64,000 nt of DNA from Paenibacillus_Z sp042653205 (GTDB lineage Bacteria > Bacillota > Bacilli > Paenibacillales > Paenibacillaceae). The stretch spans positions 1-64,000 of the forward strand of contig NZ_JBHSHY010000023.1 of NCBI RefSeq assembly GCF_042653205.1. Direction: 5' to 3'. This document shows, in pieces, positions 16,424 to 24,238 of the stretch. Both the position numbers and the translations under genes were made by a program. The notes under the pieces were generated by a model that did no database searches, was not told the origin of the DNA, and saw only the letters and a program-made list of their open reading frames with translations. Numbering within the stretch: position 1 is the stretch's first letter; the number at the start of each line of letters is the position of its first letter.

Positions 16424-17314
16424 ATGAAACCAGCGATTCAGTTAACCGGAGTGAGCAAGATCTATAAGGACAAAAAAGCGGTCGACAACTTGACGCTGTC
16501 GGTCGCGGAAGGCACGGTCGTCGCGCTGCTCGGCCCGAACGGCGCCGGCAAGACGACGACGGTGTCGATGATCCTCGGCCTGCACAAGCCGACGAAGGGC
16601 ACGGTCAAGCTGCTCGGCGGCAATCCCGGCGACGCCGGCGTCCGCGACCGGATCGGCGCGATGCTGCAGGATGTCAGCGTCATCGACGGGCTGAAGGTGG
16701 GCGAGAGCATCAACCTCTTCCGCAGCTACTATACGAAGCCGCTGCCGCTCGACTACCTGCTGAAGGTCTCGAATCTCGAAGCCGAGAAGGATAAACTCGC
16801 ATCCGCGCTGTCCGGCGGCCAGCAGCGCCGCCTCGGATTCGCCCTCGCCCTCGCAGGCGACCCCGACGTCATCTTCCTCGACGAGCCGACGGTCGGCATG
16901 GACGTGACGTCCCGCCAGCTGTTCTGGGACACGGTCCGCGCCATGGCCGGCAAAGGCCGGACGATCGTACTGACGACGCACTACCTCGACGAGGCGGACA
17001 GCATCGCCGACCGCATCGTCGTCATCAACAACGGCCGGATCATCGCCGACGGCACGCCGGGCGAGATCAAGTCGGAGACGACGGGCCGGGTCGTCTCGTT
17101 CGTGGCCGGCCCTTCGATCACGACGGATGCGCTGCACCGGCTGCCGGGCGTCACGGACGTCGAATGGAGCGGACGGAAGGTCAAGGTGTTCAGCCGCGAT
17201 ACCGACGCGCTGATCCGGGCGCTCGTCGAATCCCGGTTCGACATGCGCGACATCGAAATTCACAGCGGCGGACTGGACGACGCGTTCCAGGCGCTCGTGG
17301 AGCAGGCCAACTAA
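16424..17314 (+). CDS. ABC transporter ATP-binding protein
   Basis: 296 aa. One ABC domain: Walker A GPNGAGKTTT (about residue 40), Q-loop MLQDVSV, signature LSGGQQRRLGFAL, Walker B DVIFLDEPTVGMD, and the switch His in LTTHYLDEADS. A C-terminal extension of about 75 residues is typical of drug/antibiotic ABC exporters of the YvfR/CcmA type. The ATG at 16424 is preferred to the in-frame GTG at 16415 because GGGAG overlaps the latter and is 8 nt from the former. It drives the membrane protein encoded next. Confidence 0.94.
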   Translation: MKPAIQLTGVSKIYKDKKAVDNLTLSVAEGTVVALLGPNGAGKTTTVSMILGLHKPTKGTVKLLGGNPGDAGVRDRIGAMLQDVSVIDGLKVGESINLFRSYYTKPLPLDYLLKVSNLEAEKDKLASALSGGQQRRLGFALALAGDPDVIFLDEPTVGMDVTSRQLFWDTVRAMAGKGRTIVLTTHYLDEADSIADRIVVINNGRIIADGTPGEIKSETTGRVVSFVAGPSITTDALHRLPGVTDVEWSGRKVKVFSRDTDALIRALVESRFDMRDIEIHSGGLDDAFQALVEQAN

Positions 17315-17404
17315 AGCCTGCCCAGACATGGCCGAGCTTCAGGCATTCAGTACGCACGAACAACGAAATCGCATAGCCCACCCTCATTTAGGAGATGAAT
17401 ACGA

Positions 17405-18157
17405 ATGAATCAAACAATGCTTCGGGCGGTGGTCGCCCAGTGCAAGGCGGAACTGCTGCGGACGGTCCGCAACAAACGGTTCGTCATTTTCTCGGTCATC
17501 ATGCCGGTTGCCTTCTACTTCCTCTTCTCGAGCACTATCGGCAACCAGAACATCGACGGCACGGATTTCAACTCGTACTACCTGATGTCCATGACCTGCT
17601 ACGGCATCATCGGCGCGAGCTTCTCGACCTTCAGCATGCGGCTCGCCCGCGAGCGCTCCCAGGGCTGGATCCGGATGCTGAAGATTACGCCGCTTCCTTC
17701 GTGGGCGTACATCGTCTCCAAGGTCAGCGCGCAGGCGCTCATCAACCTGTGCATCATCATTATGATGTTCCTCATCGGCGGCTTCGGCAAGCAGCTCGAC
17801 CTGCCGGCGGCGACCTGGCTCTCCTGCGGCCTCTGGATCTGGATCGGCGGCATGTCGTTCATGGCGCTCGGCACGCTCTTCGGCTCGATGCGCAACCCCG
17901 ACGCGGTGCAGGTCGTCAGCATGATCGTCTACATGGGCATGTCCGTGCTCGGCGGCCTGTGGATGCCCATCACGACGATGTCGAAGACGATGCAGAACAT
18001 CGCCCAGGCGCTGCCGACTTACCGGCTCGGCCAGGGCGCGTGGAACATGCTCGCCGGCGGCACGGTCGATTGGGCCGGCATCGGAATTTTGGCTGCATAC
18101 GTGGTCGTCTTCATGGTACTATCTTCTTATATCATGAGAAAGCAGGAAGCGGTGTAA
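17405..18157 (+). CDS. ABC transporter permease (ABC-2 type, YvfS-like)
   Basis: 250 aa with six membrane segments; ABC-2 exporter subunit. Starts MNQTMLRAVVAQCKAELLRT. Contains the ABC-2 stretch FSMRLARERSQGWIRMLKITPLP followed by membrane helices and GLWMPITTM near the C-terminal third. TAGGAG lies 11 nt before the ATG. It forms a half-size exporter with the ATPase upstream. The order ATPase, permease, kinase, regulator matches the Bacillus yvfRS-yvfTU arrangement. Confidence 0.92.
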   Translation: MNQTMLRAVVAQCKAELLRTVRNKRFVIFSVIMPVAFYFLFSSTIGNQNIDGTDFNSYYLMSMTCYGIIGASFSTFSMRLARERSQGWIRMLKITPLPSWAYIVSKVSAQALINLCIIIMMFLIGGFGKQLDLPAATWLSCGLWIWIGGMSFMALGTLFGSMRNPDAVQVVSMIVYMGMSVLGGLWMPITTMSKTMQNIAQALPTYRLGQGAWNMLAGGTVDWAGIGILAAYVVVFMVLSSYIMRKQEAV

Positions 18158-18160
18158 CCC

Positions 18161-19405
18161 ATGTTCAATTTCGCCAGGCGGCCCGCATCGGGACCGCCTC
18201 TCGTCTTTACGCTGGTCTGGCTCGTCTATCTGGTATTCCCGCTCACGTCGCTGTTCCAGCTGCCCACGGTGCAGATGATCGAAGGCCTCGCCCTTGTTCT
18301 CGTCTTCGTCGTGCTGTACATCGGAGGCTACTTCCTGGGACGCTGGCGGATTCTCTGCGTGTTCGGCCTCCTCGCGATCACGATGCTGTTCTGCCTGAAG
18401 TTCGACGCGACCGGCATCTACCTGGCGTTCTACGCGTCGCCGCTCGTCGGGCAGCTGCAGAAGCGCTGGGAGCTGATCGCGGGCTATGTAATGATGCTGG
18501 CGCTGTTCGGGTTCAATATCGTCTATTGGCAGGTGTATCGCGATTCGGACATGATGGTGCAGCTCTTCCCGGCCATGGCCGTCATGCTGCTCATGCCGAT
18601 CGGCTTCAAGCTGGGGCAGCGGTCCAAGGAGCTGCGCAAGAAGCTGAACCTCGCCAACGAAGAGATCGCGCGGCTGTCGAAGAACGAAGAGCGGCAGCGC
18701 ATCTCCCGCGACCTGCACGATACGCTCGGCCATACGCTGTCGCTCATTACGCTCAAGAGCGAGCTGGCGGAGAAGCTGATCGCGAAGAACCCCGAGCGCG
18801 CCGCGCAGGAAGTGAAGGACATTCAGATGACGTCGCGTGCCGCCTTGAAGCAGGTGCGGGAATTAGTATCGGGCATGAATGCGGTGACGATTCGCCAAGA
18901 GGTCGACCATGCCAAACAAATTCTCGCCGCGGCGGGCATCCTGCTCGAGAAGCGTGGCGAGCTGGCGGAGACAGTGTCGGGCGGCGGCGGGACGGTCTCG
19001 CCGGCGGAAGAAGCCGCCTTCGCGGGCGGGGCTTCGCGCTCCGTCGCCGCTGCGCGAGAGGACGAGGCCGAGGGCTTAAGTCCGTCGCCGCTCATCGACA
19101 ACATCCTCGGCATGTGCCTGCGCGAGTCGGTCACGAACGTCGTGAAGCACAGCCGGGCCGGCGTCTGCACTGTCGACCTGCGGCGGGAGCCGGGGGTGTT
19201 GCGGCTGACCGTCGAGGACGACGGCGTCGGCCTGCCGGACACGGGCAAGGACGGGACGGCGGCGGGCTGCAACGGCATGAAGGGCATGAGCGACCGGCTG
19301 AAGCTGATCGAAGGCGTGCTCTCGGCCGAGCGGGGGGCCGCGGACCGCGGGACGCGGCTCGTCTTCACGGTGCCGCTCGTGGACAAAGCAAGGGAGGGCG
19401 CATAG
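18161..19405 (+). CDS. Sensor histidine kinase, DesK/YvfT-like
   Basis: 414 aa. Five or six N-terminal membrane segments (residues 13-150), then a short coiled linker and HisKA_3 with RDLHDTLGHT; the phospho-accepting His is near residue 186. The ATPase domain has the N box CLRESVTNVVKHSRA and G box DDGVGLP. A low-complexity insert (about residues 265-305, AETVSGGGGTVSPAEEAAFA onward) separates HisKA_3 from the ATPase domain and is not usual for the family. It starts 3 nt after the permease gene and ends 3 nt before the regulator gene, so translation is coupled. Confidence 0.93.
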   Translation: MFNFARRPASGPPLVFTLVWLVYLVFPLTSLFQLPTVQMIEGLALVLVFVVLYIGGYFLGRWRILCVFGLLAITMLFCLKFDATGIYLAFYASPLVGQLQKRWELIAGYVMMLALFGFNIVYWQVYRDSDMMVQLFPAMAVMLLMPIGFKLGQRSKELRKKLNLANEEIARLSKNEERQRISRDLHDTLGHTLSLITLKSELAEKLIAKNPERAAQEVKDIQMTSRAALKQVRELVSGMNAVTIRQEVDHAKQILAAAGILLEKRGELAETVSGGGGTVSPAEEAAFAGGASRSVAAAREDEAEGLSPSPLIDNILGMCLRESVTNVVKHSRAGVCTVDLRREPGVLRLTVEDDGVGLPDTGKDGTAAGCNGMKGMSDRLKLIEGVLSAERGAADRGTRLVFTVPLVDKAREGA

Positions 19406-19408
19406 GCC

Positions 19409-20008
19409 ATGAAAGTCATCGTAGCGGAAGATCAGGGCATGCTGCGCGGCGCGCTCAGCGCGCTGCTCGATCTGGAGGACGACATCGAGGTCGTGGCCCA
19501 GGCGGAGGACGGCCGGCAGGCGCTGGAGCAGATCGAGCGGCTCCTGCCGGATATTTGCGTCATGGACATCGAGATGCCGCATATGAGCGGGCTCGACGTC
19601 GCGGAGAAGCTGAAGGAGCGGGGCCATGCGTGCAAAGTCGTCATTTTGACGACCTTTTCGCGTTCGGGCTACTTCCAGCGGGCGATGAAGGCCGGGGTTC
19701 GCGGCTTCCTGCTCAAGGATTCGCCGATCGACGAGCTGGGCGCGGCGCTGCGGACGGTGCATAAGGGCGGCCGCGCGGTCAGCCCGGAGCTCGCCCTGTC
19801 GTTCTTCGAGAGCGAGAATCCGCTCTCGGAGCGCGAGCGCGAGGTGCTGCGGCTCGCCTCGGAGGGGCTGTCCGCGGGCGATATCGCCGGCCGGCTCTAC
19901 TTGTCGGCGGGGACGGTTCGCAATTATTTGTCCGAGGCGATTCAGAAGCTGGAGGCGAAGAACCGGATCGACGCCATCGGCATCGCGGAGAAGAACGGCT
20001 GGCTGTAA
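19409..20008 (+). CDS. Response regulator, NarL/DesR family
   Basis: 199 aa. Receiver domain with acidic residues in VIVAEDQ and the phospho-acceptor near D53 in VMDIEMPHMSG. The C-terminal LuxR-type HTH (residues 138-199) has LSEREREVLRLASEGLSAGD and YLSAGTVRNYLSEAIQKLE. It is the partner of the kinase directly upstream. It probably regulates the ABC exporter operon through the ATGACA palindrome at 16.33 kb (inference). Confidence 0.94.
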   Translation: MKVIVAEDQGMLRGALSALLDLEDDIEVVAQAEDGRQALEQIERLLPDICVMDIEMPHMSGLDVAEKLKERGHACKVVILTTFSRSGYFQRAMKAGVRGFLLKDSPIDELGAALRTVHKGGRAVSPELALSFFESENPLSEREREVLRLASEGLSAGDIAGRLYLSAGTVRNYLSEAIQKLEAKNRIDAIGIAEKNGWL

Positions 20009-20110
20009 CGGCGCGGGCTCGGCTTGGAGAGTGAGAGTGCTCGGCAGAGCCGCAGCGCGGTATCGTCCGCCGGCACATAAGGGAAAGAACGTCGGGAGGG
20101 AATAAGGGAT

Positions 20111-20149
20111 TGCCCCGGGCGGCTGCGACTAGGCCGTTCGGGGCATTTT
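20111..20149 (+). terminator. Terminator after the two-component operon
   Basis: TGCCCCG (20111-20117) pairs with CGGGGCA (20139-20145), with additional pairing inside, followed by TTTT (20146-20149). Confidence 0.75.
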
Positions 20150-20275
20150 CGCGTCCGCGGGATTCAAAATATTGTAAATCGCGGCCGCGCATGTGGTAAG
20201 CTAGGGACGAAATGAGAGCTTCATAGCGTTGGTTGAGAGATTTCCTGGCGAACCTGCGGGAGGGTGCGGAAGCGG

Positions 20276-21781
20276 ATGCGGAAACAAATGCGGAAACAGT
20301 CGAAGACACGGGAACAGATACAAGCGCGGCAATCGAAATCAATACGGACGCCCTTGCGGATCCGAATGCGGAACGCGGGGCTGGCGCTGGTCGTGATCGT
20401 CGCGATGCTGGCGGGACAGCTCGGCTGGCCGGCCCGGCCGGCGGCCGCCGCGGCGGCGGGCGCGCCGAGCGTCTGGGCGAAGGCGGAGATCGACGCGGCG
20501 ATCGCGAGCGGGCTTATTCCGTACGGCCTGACGAACAGCTACCAGCTGGCGCTCACGCGGCAGGAATTTGGCGAGATGGCGGTGCAGCTGTACGAGGTGC
20601 TGACCGATCAGGAGGCGCCGGCGCCGGGCGCCAATCCGTTCAAGGACACGAGCAGCCCCGGCGTGCTGCGGGCGTACGCGCTCGGCATCGTGAAAGGGAC
20701 GGGCGCGCATACCTTCTCGCCGAAGGCGACGATTACGCGCGAGCAAATCGCGCTCATGCTCTACAATACGCTTGCCAAGGCGGGCTTCCGCGACGAGCTG
20801 GCGGCGAGCGCGGCCGGGTCAGCCCCCGTCTTCGCGGACGCGAAGCAGTTGGCCGGCTGGTCGCGCGAGGCCGTCGGCCTGCTGGCGGCGAGCGGCGTCA
20901 TGAAGGGCGACGGCGCGGGCGCGAATCCGCGCTTCCTGCCGAAGCAGACGACGACCCGGGAGCAGTCCATCGTGCTCGTGTACCGGATATTCGAGCGGTT
21001 CGGCTCGTACTTCGTCCGGAGCGAGGCCGACCTGCTGGGCGCGCCGCTGCAGGCGAAGCCGGTCGTCATCAAGGACGAGCGCGCGGCCATCGTCGACAAC
21101 AAGGCGCGCGAGATTCTCGCCGAGATCATCCGGCCCGGCATGTCGGAATACGAGCGGGAGCTCGCGATTCACGATTATATTTTGCTGCATGCGGCTTACG
21201 ATTACGACAATTACCGCAACGGTACGGTGCCGGCCGATTCCTACACGATGTACGGCCTGCTCGTTGACGGCGTCGCCGTTTGCCAAGGCTACGCGTACAC
21301 GGCCCAGCTGCTGCTGCGCATGGCGGGCATCGAGGCCTACTACGTGCGGGGCACGGCCGGGGGCGGCGCGCATGCGTGGAACAAGGTCAAGATCGACGGC
21401 AGCTACTACAATCTGGACGTCACGTGGGACGATCCCGTGCCGGACCTGGAAGGCCGGGTGGCGTACGGCTACTTCAACGTCACCGACGCGGAGCTTCGCC
21501 GCGACCACGTATGGACGGACAAGCTGCCGAAGGCGACCGCGCAGACGTACAATTATTACGTCTACAACGGGCTGGTCGTGAATACGCCGGCCGAGTTCGA
21601 GGCGCGCGTCGACGCCGCGATCGAGGCGGGCGAGGAGACGCTCACGCTGAAGCGGACGTACGCCGACCCGAACGGCGAAGATTTCTGGAACGATATGATC
21701 ACAAAGCACGGCAATGTCCGGTCGTACGCCTACACGCTGGACGGCAGCGGCGCGGTGATGTTCCGCTTCACGTACGTTTGA
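20276..21781 (+). CDS. Secreted SLH-domain and transglutaminase-like protein
   Basis: 501 aa. A basic N-terminus precedes a signal segment (GLALVVIVAMLAGQLGW, cleavage probably after PAAAAAA). Three S-layer-homology repeats follow: about residues 65-105, 115-160 (AYALGIVKGTGAHTFSPKAT) and 180-225 (LLAASGVMKGDG), so the protein should bind the cell wall. The C-terminal half is a transglutaminase/protease-like domain with a complete triad: Cys in GVAVCQGYAYT, His in GGAHAWNKV and Asp in YYNLDVTWDDP. Possible role in wall protein processing or cross-linking. The start is uncertain among GTG 20264 and ATG 20276/20288; ATG 20276 fits GGGAGGG best. Confidence 0.85.
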   Translation: MRKQMRKQSKTREQIQARQSKSIRTPLRIRMRNAGLALVVIVAMLAGQLGWPARPAAAAAAGAPSVWAKAEIDAAIASGLIPYGLTNSYQLALTRQEFGEMAVQLYEVLTDQEAPAPGANPFKDTSSPGVLRAYALGIVKGTGAHTFSPKATITREQIALMLYNTLAKAGFRDELAASAAGSAPVFADAKQLAGWSREAVGLLAASGVMKGDGAGANPRFLPKQTTTREQSIVLVYRIFERFGSYFVRSEADLLGAPLQAKPVVIKDERAAIVDNKAREILAEIIRPGMSEYERELAIHDYILLHAAYDYDNYRNGTVPADSYTMYGLLVDGVAVCQGYAYTAQLLLRMAGIEAYYVRGTAGGGAHAWNKVKIDGSYYNLDVTWDDPVPDLEGRVAYGYFNVTDAELRRDHVWTDKLPKATAQTYNYYVYNGLVVNTPAEFEARVDAAIEAGEETLTLKRTYADPNGEDFWNDMITKHGNVRSYAYTLDGSGAVMFRFTYV

Positions 21782-21865
21782 TCGGGCCTCGGGCTTTTTT
21801 GATCGGAAGCGGCCTCAGGTGATACACTAGTCGCAAACGGCTTTTTGCATTGGAGTGCTTGCATC

Positions 21866-22819
21866 ATGATTCGGATTCTTGCCGCCACGGAGGACAAGCG
21901 GATGGTCCAGCTGTCCTCGCTCGACGAACTGAAGGACTACGCGGCGACCTGGTTTTGGGTCGACTTCATGGCGCCGACGCAGGAGGAGGCGCTGCTGCTG
22001 GGGGAAGGGCATTTTCGCTTCCATCCGCTCGCCATCGAAGACTGTCTCTATTACTTGCAGCGCCCGAAATTGGACCATTACGACAACGTGCACTTCCTCG
22101 TCCTGCACGCGATGTCGGCGGACACGCTGGAGACGCAGGAGGTCGACCTGTTCCTCGGCCCGAACTATCTGGTCAGCTACCACAAGCATCCCCGCCGCGA
22201 AATGCTGCGCGCCTGGGAGAAGGTGCTGCACAAGCCGCACTGGGAGACGCACGGGTGCATCCATGCGGCGTACGTCGTCATCGACGAGCTGGTGGACGAA
22301 TATTTTCCGGCGGCGCAGGCGATCGAGGACCAGATTCTGGAGTTCGCGACGGGCTCGAACGATCAGGGCACCCGTCAGAAGCTGGAGCAGGTGTTCGATA
22401 TGCGGAACCGGCTGCTGAAGCTGCGCAAGACGGTCGTGCCGATGCGCGAGCTGCTGTACCGCATTCAGAACACGCAGCGGATCGACAACCTGAACCGCTA
22501 TCAGATGTTCTTCACCGACGTCTACGACCATCTGCTGAAGCTCGCCGAGATCGTCGAGTCCAACCGCGAGATGACGTCTGACCTGCGCGATCACTATATG
22601 TCCCTCAGCGCCAACCGCATGAACACGATCATGAAGACATTGACGGTCATTACGGTCATTTTCATGCCGCTGACGTTCATCGCCGGCGTATACGGCATGA
22701 ATTTCGTGAATATGCCGGAGCTGCAGTGGCATGACGGCTACTACGGCGTGCTGATCGTCATGGGACTCGTGGCGCTCGGCATGTTCATGTGGTTCAGGGT
22801 GAAAGGCTGGTTCGACTGA
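21866..22819 (+). CDS. corA: CorA-family magnesium/cation transporter
   Basis: 317 aa. A cytoplasmic N-terminal domain of about 255 residues is followed by two C-terminal membrane helices. The first ends with the family signature YGMNF (GMN selectivity filter) in FIAGVYGMNFVNMPEL; the last residues are basic (FRVKGWFD). It forms homopentameric Mg2+ (or Co2+/Ni2+) channels. The ATG at 21866 follows GGAGTG by 8 nt. Confidence 0.95.
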   Translation: MIRILAATEDKRMVQLSSLDELKDYAATWFWVDFMAPTQEEALLLGEGHFRFHPLAIEDCLYYLQRPKLDHYDNVHFLVLHAMSADTLETQEVDLFLGPNYLVSYHKHPRREMLRAWEKVLHKPHWETHGCIHAAYVVIDELVDEYFPAAQAIEDQILEFATGSNDQGTRQKLEQVFDMRNRLLKLRKTVVPMRELLYRIQNTQRIDNLNRYQMFFTDVYDHLLKLAEIVESNREMTSDLRDHYMSLSANRMNTIMKTLTVITVIFMPLTFIAGVYGMNFVNMPELQWHDGYYGVLIVMGLVALGMFMWFRVKGWFD

Positions 22820-22887
22820 CGCGCGCATAAGCTGCCGTCTGCTTGGGGAACGTAGGACTACCAATACCCGAGGAGGCGATGGTTCAG

Positions 22888-23172
22888 ATGTCAAGACGCA
22901 GCAGACGCCAGCATCTCGTGCCCGGCGCAGGCGCCGCGATGAGCGCGTTCAAGGCCGAGGTGATGCGGCGGGAAGGGTTCGTCGTAAACCCGAGCCGGCC
23001 GGACGACGTGAAGTTCGAGGTGGCGCAATCGCTCGGCATTCCGCTCGAGCGGGGCTACAACGGCGACGCGTCCACCGAGCGGATGGGACAGATCGGCGGA
23101 CAGATCGGCGGCGCGATGGTCAAAGAGCTCGTGCGCATGGCGCAGGAGAAGCTGGCTAAGCAGCAGCCTTAA
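22888..23172 (+). CDS. Alpha/beta-type small acid-soluble spore protein
   Basis: 94 aa. Starts MSRRSRRQHLVPGAGAAMSAFKAEV-like, and has the SASP DNA-binding region: a helix ending in LGI, then GDASTERMGQIGGQIGGAMVKELV. It coats DNA in the dormant spore and shields it from damage, and shows that the host forms endospores. It is longer than the usual 60-75 aa owing to the N-terminal half. AGGAGG is 11 nt before this ATG; the ATG at 22879 is too close to it. Confidence 0.88.
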   Translation: MSRRSRRQHLVPGAGAAMSAFKAEVMRREGFVVNPSRPDDVKFEVAQSLGIPLERGYNGDASTERMGQIGGQIGGAMVKELVRMAQEKLAKQQP

Positions 23173-23326
23173 TCGGCAGCGGCTTCGCGGATTTGGAGGC
23201 GCTCGGCGATAGGGACGCGGCGGCGGGCTGGCGGCGGATCGGCGTTCGCGGCCGCAAGCCGAGCTTGCTCTTCGCTGCCGTTACGCCGATCGAACGAGTC
23301 ACAGGCAATCGTCAAGCCATGTAATC

Positions 23327-23352
23327 AAGCCGTCCGGGCCGCCGGGCGGCTT
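23327..23352 (+). terminator. Terminator-like hairpin after the SASP gene
   Basis: An 11-bp stem, AAGCCGTCCGG with CCGGGCGGCTT (one G-T pair), and loop GCCG. Only three T follow, so strength is uncertain. Confidence 0.55.
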
Positions 23353-23465
23353 TCGTGCGTTCCGGGATCGGTTTTGATTCGGGGCATCGGGCGACGCGCA
23401 GGCACCACGCGGCGTTCGGGCCTTTGCGGTTGATGCGGGTACAATCGTAAGGAACGCCTGGTGCT

Positions 23466-23504
23466 TTTCAGCAAAATTTCAGATTTCTTTCATTTTTGCT
23501 TCAG
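23466..23504 (+). promoter_or_regulatory. Four direct repeats at exact 11-bp spacing (OmpR/PhoB-type operator)
   Basis: TTTCAG (23466), TTTCAG (23477), TTTCAT (23488) and CTTCAG (23499) start exactly 11 bp apart, one helical turn, the arrangement used by OmpR/PhoB-family regulators. A possible -10 TACACT is at 23515-23520 with no good -35, as at activator-dependent promoters. The regulator encoded 50 bp downstream is the likely ligand, giving autoregulation (inference). Confidence 0.55.
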
Positions 23505-23554
23505 CATGGACGGCTACACTGAGCGTATCTGAGTTCAATGGGGGTTGGTTGCTT

Positions 23555-24238
23555 ATGCCCGCGGCTATTCTTGTCATTGAAGACGACCAGTCGATCCAGG
23601 AGCTGATCGCGGAATTTCTGCGCGCCCAGCAGTACGACGTCGACGTGGCCGAAGACGGTCTGGAAGGCTGGGAGAAATTTCAGGCCGGGACGTACGATCT
23701 CGTTATACTCGATCTGATGCTGCCGACGTTGGACGGCTATACGATATGCCGGCGCATCCGGGAGAAGGGCGACACGCCCGTCGTCGTGCTGACGGCGCTC
23801 GGCGAGGAGAAGGACCAGCTGCGCGCCTTCGAGGAGGAAGCGGACGATTACATCACGAAGCCGTTCTCCTTCCACGTGCTGATGAAGCGGGTGGAGGCGG
23901 TGCTGCGGCGAACGCGCGGCGCGCAGGCGGGGGAGCAGCCGTGGTGCGGCCGGCTGCGGCTCGATGCCGACGCGTACAAGGTGTACGTGGACGGCAAGCT
24001 CGTGGAGACGACGACGAAGGAGTTCGACATCCTGAACACGCTCATCACGAACGCCGGCCGCATCATGACGCGGGACATGCTCCTCGATAAAGTCTGGGGC
24101 TACGATTACTTCGGCGATACCCGGATCGTCGACGCGCATATCAAGAACATCCGCAAGAAGCTCGGAATCTCGGTTATCCGCACGGTGAAAGGCGTCGGGT
24201 ACGCCCTGGAGTCGGAGCTGGCCGGGGTGGGCGGATGA
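23555..24238 (+). CDS. Response regulator, OmpR/PhoB family
   Basis: 227 aa. Receiver domain: AILVIEDDQSI, phospho-acceptor near D53 in VILDLMLPTLDGY, and the conserved Lys in DDYITKPFSFH. The C-terminal winged helix has TTKEFDILNTLITNAGRIMTR-like sequence, the transactivation loop and GYDYFGDTRIVDAHIKNIRKKLG, ending in TVKGVGYAL. The ATG at 23555 is used; an in-frame TTG two codons earlier is possible. Its stop overlaps the start of the kinase gene (ATGA). Confidence 0.95.
   Translation: MPAAILVIEDDQSIQELIAEFLRAQQYDVDVAEDGLEGWEKFQAGTYDLVILDLMLPTLDGYTICRRIREKGDTPVVVLTALGEEKDQLRAFEEEADDYITKPFSFHVLMKRVEAVLRRTRGAQAGEQPWCGRLRLDADAYKVYVDGKLVETTTKEFDILNTLITNAGRIMTRDMLLDKVWGYDYFGDTRIVDAHIKNIRKKLGISVIRTVKGVGYALESELAGVGG

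Larger units (their letters stand above)
23173..23554. other. Intergenic region: terminator and promoter of the OmpR-type pair
   Basis: No gene seen. A hairpin AAGCCGTCCGG/CCGGGCGGCTT at 23327-23352 probably ends SASP transcription. The stretch 23461-23555 is AT-richer and carries four phased TTTCAG-type repeats, listed separately. Confidence 0.6.

Noticed and set aside
19409..19764. Long plus-strand frame (17395-19764) running through the permease, kinase and regulator genes
   Set aside because: Out of frame with three clear genes that have their own ribosome sites and domains.
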